Shown piece by piece: positions 1 through 7,338 of a stretch of DNA of 64,000 bases (the first letter of the stretch is position 1; every line of letters begins with the position of its first letter). Below the pieces are notes generated by a model, which was given only the letters and a program-made list of their open reading frames with translations, did no database searches and had not been told where the DNA came from. Position numbers and translations under genes: made by a program. The stretch covers positions 124,001-188,000 of the forward strand of contig NZ_JAIQZB010000003.1 of NCBI RefSeq assembly GCF_020164555.1, read 5' to 3'. The stretch comes from Salegentibacter lacus (GTDB lineage Bacteria > Bacteroidota > Bacteroidia > Flavobacteriales > Flavobacteriaceae).

Positions 1-1185
1 CATTGCTTCCTTAAATTCGGAACCAGAAACACCGTATTTCTGAAGCTGCTTTAAAATTTGAAAAGTCTTTTTCAAAGCTTCCTCTTCCTTACCGTTTTTG
101 ATGGATAATTTTAGTCTTAAAGATAATGGCAGAATCCCTCTCTGAAACATATTGGCGCTGAAGGGACTATTATAAACATTCGATGCTTCTCTAAATCTTT
201 TATTTAATATATCCTGAAAAATACTCCACTTATATTTTCGCTTAAGGACTTCAAAGTTACTGCTAAGATTGAGCATTGATTTATCTCTAAAATGTAGATT
301 AAAAAGCGTAGTAGACGCTTCACTATTTTTATGTTTAGTGTTACCGTTCACTACCACAAACCTGGGAGGCTGATTCAAAAAAATAGAATCATAATTTACA
401 GGTTGTTTGGGATTTTGTTTTACCGGAATATCTGACAAACGTTTTATTATCTCTTGTTCAATTTTATCAATGTTATCCAACGAACCAACAACAATAACTC
501 CCATCAAATCGGGTCGGTACCAGTCTTTATAAAAATTTTTTAATTTTTCAGGTTCAAAATTTCTGAGATGCATAGAAATATCGGTCAAGTTTTGGTGCCC
601 AGGAAGGAGTTGCCTTTTTAGTTTATTTCTCACTATGGATTTATCCAAATTATCTCCGCTTCGCTCAATAAACTCCTGAATCATAACCTCACGTTCACTG
701 TCTATATCTTGAGGTGTCATTTTAAGTCTAACTGCAATATCTTCAAACCATAATAAACCTGTTTTTAAAGCTTCGATATTTTCGTCGGGAGAAAGATATA
801 TGTATTCAGTAAATCTCTGGCCGTAATGAGCTTTAAGATCAAAACGAGACATGTTATTTCTATTTAAAAGTTCAGTATGATTTTGAATTCCCTTAGGAAA
901 ATTTTCAGTTGTTTTAAAAGCCATATGCTCCACAAAATGAGCAATATCAGCCTGACTACTATCCTGGTTATGCACTCCCACCCGTACTAAAAGCTTCAAA
1001 TGAATAGTTGGCTGTGAATTCGGTACTGACTTTATATAATATTTCATACCGTTTTTTAACTTTCCCTCCCTGAAATTTCTTTCAGTCGTTAGGCTGGTAT
1101 CTAGAGAGGTTTGCCCAAACCCTAAAAATGATAGAATCATGAAAGAATGGGGAATGAGCTTATATATATTTTTAAATAAAACCAT
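1..1185 (-). CDS. M16 family zinc metallopeptidase (insulinase/pitrilysin-like), C-terminus beyond window
   Basis: Reading the minus strand from an ATG at 1185 gives an open frame that is still open at base 1, so 395 residues are visible and the gene is truncated by the window edge. An N-terminal hydrophobic segment (about residues 8-24) looks like a signal peptide. The inverted zinc motif HxxEH is present as H83-F-V-E86-H87, and an SEREVM segment near residue 164 probably supplies the third zinc ligand, as in M16 peptidases. The start lies one base after the SusD stop, so it is the third gene of a SusC-SusD-M16 operon. SusCD pairs with peptidases usually handle peptides or proteins, so a role in degrading an imported oligopeptide in the periplasm is a reasonable inference, not shown by the sequence. 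Confidence 0.85.
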   Translation of the reverse strand, partial: MVLFKNIYKLIPHSFMILSFLGFGQTSLDTSLTTERNFREGKLKNGMKYYIKSVPNSQPTIHLKLLVRVGVHNQDSSQADIAHFVEHMAFKTTENFPKGIQNHTELLNRNNMSRFDLKAHYGQRFTEYIYLSPDENIEALKTGLLWFEDIAVRLKMTPQDIDSEREVMIQEFIERSGDNLDKSIVRNKLKRQLLPGHQNLTDISMHLRNFEPEKLKNFYKDWYRPDLMGVIVVGSLDNIDKIEQEIIKRLSDIPVKQNPKQPVNYDSIFLNQPPRFVVVNGNTKHKNSEASTTLFNLHFRDKSMLNLSSNFEVLKRKYKWSIFQDILNKRFREASNVYNSPFSANMFQRGILPLSLRLKLSIKNGKEEEALKKTFQILKQLQKYGVSGSEFKEAM

Positions 1186-1186
1186 A

Positions 1187-2587
1187 TTAATAGCCTGAAT
1201 TTTGAGATAGGTTTGGATTCTTCGAACGCTCTTCAGCTGGTATAGGGTACAACACATCTGTGTCTTGCCAATTGGGCTTGATATCACTTAAAATATTAGT
1301 AGCCATATTTGTTCGTGTTAGGTCAAGCCAACGGTGTCCCCATTCGGTAAAAAGTTCTTTCCGGCGCTCTATAAGAATCTGATTCATTAGATCCTCCTCA
1401 GAAATTTCAGGATTCATTTCTGATATTAAATCTAATCCAGCTCTTTTTCTAATGATATCCAAATCAGCAATGGCACCGGGTAGGTCTCCTTGATTTAATT
1501 TTGCTTCTGCTCTTATAAGAAATTGTTCTGAAAGGCGTAAAACCATAGAATATTCTGTAATGTTATCTATACTATTTCCATCTTTATATTTATAGGCGAA
1601 ATAGCTATCACTGCCTTCGAAATATCCTATCCAGTCAGTAAGGCGCTTATCTTCCTCTTCAAAGGAACTCACCAGGTTTCTGTGTAACCTAAGCTGTGTA
1701 AAAAATGGAACAAAGGGATCGATTATAAAGGTCAAACCTTCATTGGTATATGTTAACCTACCACCGCCTCCTATTGGTGAAATTTGCCAAATTGCTTCCT
1801 GGCTATTGGCAAGAAAAACCTGATTCAAATCTTCCAGGATTTGATAAGAATTAGACTGAGCAATCACTTCACTACTTAATTCCTGAGCCATTTCCCAATT
1901 TTCAAGGTATAAATGTACTCTGGCTAATAAGGCTACGGCCGCAAAACGGTTAACCCTTGAGCGGTCATCTTCCCGGTACTCAGGACTGAGTAAGGCTATC
2001 GATTCGTTTAAGTCATTAATTATTTGCTCGTATATCAAGTCCTTATCTTTTCTGGAAGCCAGTGAATTTTCGTTATAATCAGTGGTAAGAATAAGTGGAA
2101 CTTCACCATATAAATTAACCAGGTAAAAATAGGTAAGGGCTCTAATAAATTTTGCTTCCCCCTCCAGGCTTTTTCTGATTTCATCTGATAATTCATTTGA
2201 AGATTCCAGGCCTTCCAGAAGTGAATTTGTCATATAGATCATAGTGTAGCTTCCTGACCATAAAGAAAGATTCCTGTTATTGTTTGGTTGGATTTCATTT
2301 TGTTGAAATTCCAGAAATGAAAGATCATTCTCGCGAATAACCTGAAGTTCATCAGCCGATAAACCAGCCAATACGTGTACACTATTTTCTCTTCCACCGC
2401 TAAAAGATGTTCTATATAACTGGTTATAAATTCCCGTCATTGCACTAATTGCGGTTTCTTCGTTGTTAAAAACTGTTTCACTTACAATCTTATGATCGGG
2501 AGTCTCTAACTCGAGAAAATCCTCACAAGAGGTAAACGAAAAAATTATAATTGCCAGTAGAGCCAGCTTGTATATAAATGTTTTCAT
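1187..2587 (-). CDS. SusD/RagB family outer-membrane nutrient-binding lipoprotein
   Basis: The protein (466 aa) starts with a lipoprotein signal (MKTFIYKLALLAIIIF followed by SFTSC), then the typical SusD pattern CEDFLELETPDHKI, TPR-like helices and a C-terminal ERRKELFTEWGHRWLDLTR block that is diagnostic of the RagB/SusD family. SusD proteins sit on the cell surface as a lid on the SusC channel and bind the substrate. I chose the ATG at 2587, which begins the lipoprotein signal. A longer reading from 2620 would overlap susC and put 11 extra residues in front of the signal peptide. It ends one base before the M16 peptidase start. The substrate cannot be told from sequence; the adjacent peptidase suggests peptide rather than glycan. 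Confidence 0.93.
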   Translation of the reverse strand: MKTFIYKLALLAIIIFSFTSCEDFLELETPDHKIVSETVFNNEETAISAMTGIYNQLYRTSFSGGRENSVHVLAGLSADELQVIRENDLSFLEFQQNEIQPNNNRNLSLWSGSYTMIYMTNSLLEGLESSNELSDEIRKSLEGEAKFIRALTYFYLVNLYGEVPLILTTDYNENSLASRKDKDLIYEQIINDLNESIALLSPEYREDDRSRVNRFAAVALLARVHLYLENWEMAQELSSEVIAQSNSYQILEDLNQVFLANSQEAIWQISPIGGGGRLTYTNEGLTFIIDPFVPFFTQLRLHRNLVSSFEEEDKRLTDWIGYFEGSDSYFAYKYKDGNSIDNITEYSMVLRLSEQFLIRAEAKLNQGDLPGAIADLDIIRKRAGLDLISEMNPEISEEDLMNQILIERRKELFTEWGHRWLDLTRTNMATNILSDIKPNWQDTDVLYPIPAEERSKNPNLSQNSGY

Positions 2588-2597
2588 AATATATTTT

Positions 2598-5594
2598 TTA
2601 AAAATTAAGTTGTAAGCCACCGGTTATGGTTCTCAGACCTGCGAATGCAGTTCCTCTGCCAGGGGTTTCAGGGTCCATACCTTGGTAAGGACTTATAGTA
2701 AATAGGTTTTGTCCGTTAACAAAGATTTTGCCTTCCTGTAAACCGATACTCTGGAGAAAGGCAGTAGGTAATGAATAACCCAGGTTGATTGTTTTTAATC
2801 TTAAAAATGAAGCATCTACAATAGGATAAGTAGAATTTAAAACGTCATTGTAAGCCCGAGATGCTGCTATTGACCTGGAGATCCTTTGGTATGTACTATT
2901 TTCTGATAATGCTTGCGTCACATCAGCGCGTTGTACTCCTAATGAACCTGCATCGAAGAGTGCTAATAATCCTTCTTGTTCTACATATTGCATTAAAAAT
3001 TGCAACGAGAAATTTCCATAAGATACTGTATTGCTAATTCCACCGAAAAATTCCCGTCCCCGGTCCCAGGCGACAGTCCTGTCTTGGTAATCAAACCTGC
3101 CATCTTCATTAACATCAGTTACATTATAGAAACCGGTTTCGCTATTAATACCTTTGTATTGATATAAAAGCGAAATATTTAATGGTTCTCCAATTCTATA
3201 GGTGTTTGCATAAGAAGATTGCTCAATATCAGGATAGCTTATTAATTCATTTCTTGGTAATGTGAAATTTAAAGAAGTTTCCCATCGAAACTTATCTGAG
3301 CTAATATTTACTGATGAAACTTCAACTTCTAAACCGGTGTTTTCTACCGTGGCTGGCAAGTTGGCCTGAACCGATGAAAACCCTGTAATAGCGGGAAGCG
3401 AGAAACCAACTAACTGATTAGAAGAACGGTTTCGAAACCAACTTACTCCCATCCTTAGCTTGTCTTTAAATAAACCTAGTTCTATGGCAGCTTCAAATTT
3501 TTTGTTGATCTCCCAGGAATATTCAGGATTTGCAAGTTGATTTGGATAAAGGCCACCGGGTCCTATAGTTGCCTGATATGCATCAAAATAGCCATAATCG
3601 CCAATCTGATCATTACCGGTAGTACCGTAACTTCCCCTAAATTTTCCGAAGGACAAAAATGGCAGTGACTTTTTAATAAAAGGTTCTTCTGAGAATATCC
3701 AGGCAGCACCAACTGCCCCGAAATTAGCAAGCCTATTTCCAGATCCAAATCGGGAAGAACCATCTCGTCTACCAGTTAGATTAACATAGTATTTTTTATT
3801 CCAGTTATAACCCAGGCGAGCAAATACGGCATTATATCTATATTTAATATTTTGGTTAAATGAAGAAATAATATCTTCAGCTGCACTTAAATTACCTATT
3901 ATTGATTCAGAAACATAACCTTCTCCCTGAAGGCTTAAGCCACTGGTTTCACTTTCCTGAAAGGTTGCACCTAATAGCGCATCAAGACTTCCTTTTCCAA
4001 ATTGTGCATTATAAATCAACTGAGGTTCTATAATCCAGGATTTTCTATTGGACATTAAATGGTTTGAACGATTCTCAATATTTGTGCGACTGCCGGGGCT
4101 GTAGGATTTGCGTGGTCTTTTTACTATCTCTTGCCCGTTATAATCGGTGTATCCTAAATTGGTTTTTATACTTAATCCTTTTAAAAATTCATAAGAAATC
4201 GACAAATTAGAATTAAGATTATCCCCTTGTGTTTTACTGGAATTGTAATAACCGTTTAAGGGATGGTTTTGTCCAACAGACCCCCAATCTTCCCAGTTTA
4301 AATCACCATTGTTAGTGAATAGGGAAGGAGCATTAGGGGGAAGCAAAAACGCATAGGAAGATAGGTCCAGATATCCTACGAGATTGTTTATGTCTATTCC
4401 ATAATTAACCGATAAATTGAAATTCAGTTTTTTGTTATTTGAAGTATGACTGAGCTGTAATCCAGCAGTAAATTTGTTATAGTCATAATCCCCTAAGAAA
4501 ACGGTACCTTGTTTATGATAAGAACCACTTAATCGGTAAGTAGTATTCTTATTTCCCCCTGTTACATTTAGATTTACATCAGTTACCTGGGCCGTGCCCC
4601 CAAAAAATTCTTCTTGCCAATCTGTATATCGGTTTTGATCCCAGACCAATAAATCGTAGGCATTCCCCTCGGTAGGCTCCACACCATCATTTTCAAAAGC
4701 CCTTCTTCTTATTTGTAGATATTCTTCTGTGTTGAGTAGGTCAACCCGGTTAGGCACCGTTGAGGCACCGGTATAGATCCGGGCCTGTAATTCAGTTTTT
4801 CCTTCTCTTCCTTTTTTAGTGGTTACTAAAATTACACCGTTAGCTCCGCGAGATCCATAAATGGCGGTCGCATCGGCATCTTTTAGAACCTCGATACTTT
4901 CTATATTCGAAAGATTTAAGGAGTTTAAAGGATCTATTCCTACATTACCTAAATTACTATTACTTTCTATAGGAGTAGGATTTATTGGTACCCCGTCAAT
5001 AATATATAGGGGGAAATTACCTTCCTCGCGTAAGCTATTAGTTCCTCGAATACGTATGGTAGATGCCTGTCCAGGTAAATTGCCACCGGGAATGATTTCC
5101 ACCCCAGCCATTCTGCCGGCTAAAGCTTGTATCGGGCTTACCACCGGTTGTAGTTCTATTTCCTCTGCTGTGACTCTCGAAATATTTCCCGTACTTTCTC
5201 TACGCGTTGTATTATAATATCCTGCATTAATTTTTACTTCACCCAGTGCAGCAATATCTTCTTCAAGTTGAACATTAATTTCAGCTCGACCATCTATTTC
5301 CACTTCCATGGTTTTATAACCAATAAAAGAAAATACCAAAGTGTTATTAGAAGGAGCGGTTATTTCATATTTACCGTCCAGGTTGGTGACAGTACCTTGT
5401 GTGGTATTTTTAACCGTTATGGTTACTCCAGGAATGGGAAGCCCATTTTGATCTGTCACTAAACCCGAAACCTCCTGTTGTTGAAAGAGTGGGGTAGTAG
5501 TGGTTGCTGCAGTCGCAGACTTGGACAGGAAGAATAGTATCCCACCAAGAATAATTAGCGCCACCCATTTAAGGCGCGAATAATTATTTTTCAT
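2598..5594 (-). CDS. SusC/RagA family TonB-linked outer-membrane transporter
   Basis: The protein (998 aa) has a signal peptide (about residues 1-29), an N-terminal carboxypeptidase-regulatory-like beta domain (EVSGLVTDQNGLPIPGVTI, about 41-115), a plug domain with the SusC hallmarks (GYYNTTRRESTGNIS, QALAGRMAGVEI, RIRGTNSLREEGNFPLYIIDG, about 125-260) and a long beta-barrel ending in aromatic F (GGLQLNF). It forms the TonB-dependent channel partner of SusD. It is first in the operon, 10 bases ahead of SusD. No anti-sigma/ECF pair lies upstream. A 9-bp perfect hairpin (5641-5676) is in its 5' leader or just upstream. Confidence 0.95.
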   Translation of the reverse strand: MKNNYSRLKWVALIILGGILFFLSKSATAATTTTPLFQQQEVSGLVTDQNGLPIPGVTITVKNTTQGTVTNLDGKYEITAPSNNTLVFSFIGYKTMEVEIDGRAEINVQLEEDIAALGEVKINAGYYNTTRRESTGNISRVTAEEIELQPVVSPIQALAGRMAGVEIIPGGNLPGQASTIRIRGTNSLREEGNFPLYIIDGVPINPTPIESNSNLGNVGIDPLNSLNLSNIESIEVLKDADATAIYGSRGANGVILVTTKKGREGKTELQARIYTGASTVPNRVDLLNTEEYLQIRRRAFENDGVEPTEGNAYDLLVWDQNRYTDWQEEFFGGTAQVTDVNLNVTGGNKNTTYRLSGSYHKQGTVFLGDYDYNKFTAGLQLSHTSNNKKLNFNLSVNYGIDINNLVGYLDLSSYAFLLPPNAPSLFTNNGDLNWEDWGSVGQNHPLNGYYNSSKTQGDNLNSNLSISYEFLKGLSIKTNLGYTDYNGQEIVKRPRKSYSPGSRTNIENRSNHLMSNRKSWIIEPQLIYNAQFGKGSLDALLGATFQESETSGLSLQGEGYVSESIIGNLSAAEDIISSFNQNIKYRYNAVFARLGYNWNKKYYVNLTGRRDGSSRFGSGNRLANFGAVGAAWIFSEEPFIKKSLPFLSFGKFRGSYGTTGNDQIGDYGYFDAYQATIGPGGLYPNQLANPEYSWEINKKFEAAIELGLFKDKLRMGVSWFRNRSSNQLVGFSLPAITGFSSVQANLPATVENTGLEVEVSSVNISSDKFRWETSLNFTLPRNELISYPDIEQSSYANTYRIGEPLNISLLYQYKGINSETGFYNVTDVNEDGRFDYQDRTVAWDRGREFFGGISNTVSYGNFSLQFLMQYVEQEGLLALFDAGSLGVQRADVTQALSENSTYQRISRSIAASRAYNDVLNSTYPIVDASFLRLKTINLGYSLPTAFLQSIGLQEGKIFVNGQNLFTISPYQGMDPETPGRGTAFAGLRTITGGLQLNF

Positions 5595-5638
5595 AATTTT
5601 ACATGTGATTTAAATGAAACAATGTTTTATTTAAGCTT

Positions 5639-5681
5639 AGGCCTTCCCCACTCAGACGGCAATCTTAGGGGAAGGCTTTTT
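5639..5681 (+). terminator. Perfect 9-bp hairpin with T-run, in the region upstream of susC
   Basis: GCCTTCCCC (5641-5649) and GGGGAAGGC (5668-5676) form a perfect stem with an 18-base loop, followed on the plus strand by TTTTT. In that direction it looks like an intrinsic terminator, although no plus-strand gene precedes it. In the susC direction it would be a hairpin about 47-80 bases upstream of the susC start. An antisense-transcript terminator or a leader hairpin are both possible. Confidence 0.6.
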
Positions 5682-6020
5682 GGCTTAACACCTTTAACTA
5701 AGGCTAATTCACTTTCTTTTCATAGACAATTTCTTTTTTTTTTAAAATTAACGGCCCTAATCGTTAACACCTATTAACCCAAATCAAATTTTCCCAGTGC
5801 CTCGAGGAGACCCCACCCAAAGCTGTTATTGAATAATAGGGCACATAACAGCAGCCCACGGGATTGTTTATTAGATTTCCTTGTTCCCGCAAACAAGAAT
5901 TAGCGAATACAGTAAAACTACTGCCGATCACTATGGCCTATTATAATGTAGGGGCAAAAAAAGCGAGACTAATGCTTATAAACTGTAGAAGGTAACTTTG
6001 AAAATTAAGTGGAGTTTGTA
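5682..6020. other. Gene-free interval with inverted repeats
   Basis: No convincing coding frame on either strand. It holds GCTGTTAT (5822-5829) with its inverse ATAACAGC (5846-5853), a CCTCGAGG palindrome near 5801-5808, and a T-run on the minus strand (revcomp of AAAAAAAGCG near 5957-5966). The composition is richer in G+C than the flanking A/T-rich promoters. It may be the remains of a lost gene or mobile element, but I see no transposase or integrase similarity. Confidence 0.4.
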
Positions 6021-6023
6021 ACC

Positions 6024-6195
6024 AAAAAAGGCGTAGAGACTCAACTTATGCCATCAAGGTACTGGTATACCGTGCAACGATAAGAGAGCCCACGCCTAGG
6101 TCGTGAGCATCCTTGCTTATCATCTCGTTGCATAAATTACCAGTTTTTGACGGCGAGATTCAAAGCGAATGCTTCTAATATTTTACTTTAAGAAG
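6024..6195 (-). ncRNA. Candidate structured non-coding RNA
   Basis: On the minus strand a Bacteroidota -7 box TATATTTG (6208-6201) would start a transcript near 6194. The transcript contains a nested hairpin: outer arms ACTGGTA (6061-6067) / TACCAGT (6138-6144), inner arms TGCAACGA (6073-6080) / TCGTTGCA (6125-6132), then GATAAG/CTTATC, then a GC-CACG/CGTG-GC tip (6088-6108). It ends in a short stem (GGCATA...TACGCC) followed by TTTTTT on the minus strand (about 6053-6020). Promoter-like box, layered structure and terminator together suggest a real RNA of about 170 nt. The box lies in A/T-rich DNA and could be chance; no -33 element is obvious. I do not recognise the family. Confidence 0.4.
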
Positions 6196-6242
6196 TATCG
6201 CAAATATAATAATATGAGGTAAATATAATAATAATTTTTAAA

Positions 6243-6260
6243 ATTGGGATATATCCCAAT
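6243..6260. promoter_or_regulatory. Perfect 18-bp palindrome, likely operator of the XRE regulator
   Basis: ATTGGGATATATCCCAAT reads the same on both strands. It lies 46-63 bases upstream of the XRE gene start and just before a weak -7-like box (TATTTTTTG, 6263-6271), a position suited to autorepression. It resembles the palindrome upstream of umuD and the SRAP gene (22593-22607). Confidence 0.6.
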
Positions 6261-6305
6261 AATATTTTTTGCCATTTAAAAGAAATTGCTTTGAAATGGT
6301 TTATT

Positions 6306-6554
6306 ATGGATATAAATAAAGATTTTCTTAAGGAAATAGGTAAGAAAATTATTGAGATCAGAGAAAAAAAAGGTGATAAACAATCGGATCTTAGTTTCCA
6401 TACTGGATTAGAAGTTTCAGAAATCAGTAAATATGAGCAAGGAAAAATAAATATGACTTTTAAAACATTTTTAAAATTTGCTCATGTATTAGATGTTCAT
6501 CCAAAAGAATTGTTGGATTTTGAATTTGATATTAAAAAGCATACGATTAAGTAG
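6306..6554 (+). CDS. Small XRE-family helix-turn-helix regulator
   Basis: The 82-residue protein is essentially one HTH_3/XRE domain: IGKKIIEIREKKGDKQSDL, SEISKYEQGKINMTF, then LKFAHVLDVHPKELLDF. The SEISKYEQGK segment is the recognition-helix region. I use the ATG at 6306; an in-frame TTG at 6291 would add five residues (MKWFI) that are not part of the domain. A perfect palindrome lies upstream, so autoregulation is likely. Proteins of this size often control neighbouring restriction-modification or defence genes. Here the nearest are the Cys-rich mini-protein and the type IIG enzyme, but control of them is inference. Confidence 0.85.
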   Translation: MDINKDFLKEIGKKIIEIREKKGDKQSDLSFHTGLEVSEISKYEQGKINMTFKTFLKFAHVLDVHPKELLDFEFDIKKHTIK

Positions 6555-6637
6555 GTTTCTTCTTTTACGGAAATCCGTAATTTACTTCGACTATATAGTT
6601 TTATATTTAAGAATTATTAACTTAAAATTATATTGTT

Positions 6638-6847
6638 ATGCCAAGATTTTATGTGAATACCAACGCTCAATCTAATGGTGATCACGAAGTTCATGAAGAC
6701 ACTTATTGTTCTAATGGGCCAACTCCAATTAATCGTCGGGACTTAGGTTATCACTCTGATTGCCATGGTGCTGTTAGGGAAGCCAAAAAAATATACAATA
6801 AATCAAATGGATGCTATTATTGCTGTAGGACTTGTCATACTAGTTAG
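6638..6847 (+). CDS. Cys/His-rich small conserved protein, function unknown
   Basis: This 69-residue protein has the look of a genuine, constrained small protein: MPRFYVNTNAQSNGDHEVHE, then C24, NRRDLGYHSDC (C42), AVREAKKIY and a C-terminal NGCYYCCRTCHTS. C59, C62, C63 and C66 together with H16, H19 and H67 could bind zinc. From memory the YVNTNAQSNGDHEVH...NGCYYC...CHTS pattern recurs in bacterial small proteins, but I know no function. No signal peptide. It sits 83 bases after the XRE regulator on the same strand. Confidence 0.7.
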   Translation: MPRFYVNTNAQSNGDHEVHEDTYCSNGPTPINRRDLGYHSDCHGAVREAKKIYNKSNGCYYCCRTCHTS

Positions 6848-7027
6848 TATGTATTCAATAACTCACATATTATATACTGACTATCTTAATACTCTTCAAA
6901 GAAACGATTTAAGTAACCAGGGATTTTTAATTGCAGCATTTTCGAGAAGATTTTTTGATTGCTAAACCTTTAAGTTCTATAGATCTAAGGAAGGGTGGGT
7001 TGAAAATTATCACTTGAAGTACATATA

Positions 7028-7152
7028 AAAAAAGCCCCGCCTCACACGGGACTTAAGTGCAGATTAATATCAGATAACGCCGTCCTTATCAGCCGAAAGT
7101 CGCCCCCATCATCTGCCAGGTGTTGGCCACTCCTTAACCGCTATCTTCAACT
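7028..7152 (-). ncRNA. Candidate structured non-coding RNA with terminator
   Basis: On the minus strand TATATTTG (7166-7159) is an exact Bacteroidota -7 box, placing a start near 7152. The transcript is G+C-rich compared with its surroundings. It has possible hairpins GATAA/TTATC (around 7069-7086) and GGC..GCC segments, and it ends in a strong intrinsic terminator: AGTCCCG (7050-7044) with CGGGGCT (7036-7030) followed by TTTTTTT. It could encode only a seven-codon peptide (MMGATFG), so a regulatory RNA is more likely than a gene. Family not recognised; SRP RNA, tmRNA and RNase P hallmarks are absent. Confidence 0.5.
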
Positions 7153-7284
7153 TTAATTCAAATATAGGAATTATTCACTTTTAATTGTTAAAAGATTTTT
7201 TTGAAGTATTTGTAGAGTTTTAAGGTTTCTTCTTATATTGTTAAAAATTTTAACAAGCAGAATTAGAATGAAACGGATTCTGCT

Positions 7285-7315
7285 CAGACAGCACTCCCTA
7301 CAGGCTGTCTGTTTT
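7285..7315 (+). terminator. Hairpin terminator just upstream of the type IIG gene
   Basis: CAGACAGC (7285-7292) pairs perfectly with GCTGTCTG (7304-7311), followed by TTTT. It would end plus-strand transcription coming from the small-gene region and separate it from the restriction-modification gene, whose start is 24 bases on. An attenuator role is an alternative. Confidence 0.65.
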
Positions 7316-7338
7316 AATGATAATTCCCCCATCTTTGC

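Noticed and set aside
2588-2620. Longer SusD start at 2620
   Set aside because: It would overlap susC and place 11 residues in front of a perfect lipoprotein signal; the ATG at 2587 is preferred.
5959-5968. AGCGAGAC match to the tRNA-Met 3' end as a second attachment site
   Set aside because: Only eight bases match, which is expected by chance in a stretch of about 18 kb; the T-arm sequence is not repeated.
6024-6195. Retron msr-msd or integron attC site
   Set aside because: No reverse transcriptase or integrase is present, and the core sites RYYYAAC/GTTRRRY of attC are not found at the arms.
6807-6965. Possible 52-residue single-pass membrane peptide (MDAIIAVGLVILVSMYS...)
   Set aside because: Its first 14 codons overlap the well-patterned Cys-rich gene in another frame, and the rest shows no family pattern. 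Hydrophobic short frames are common in A/T-rich DNA.
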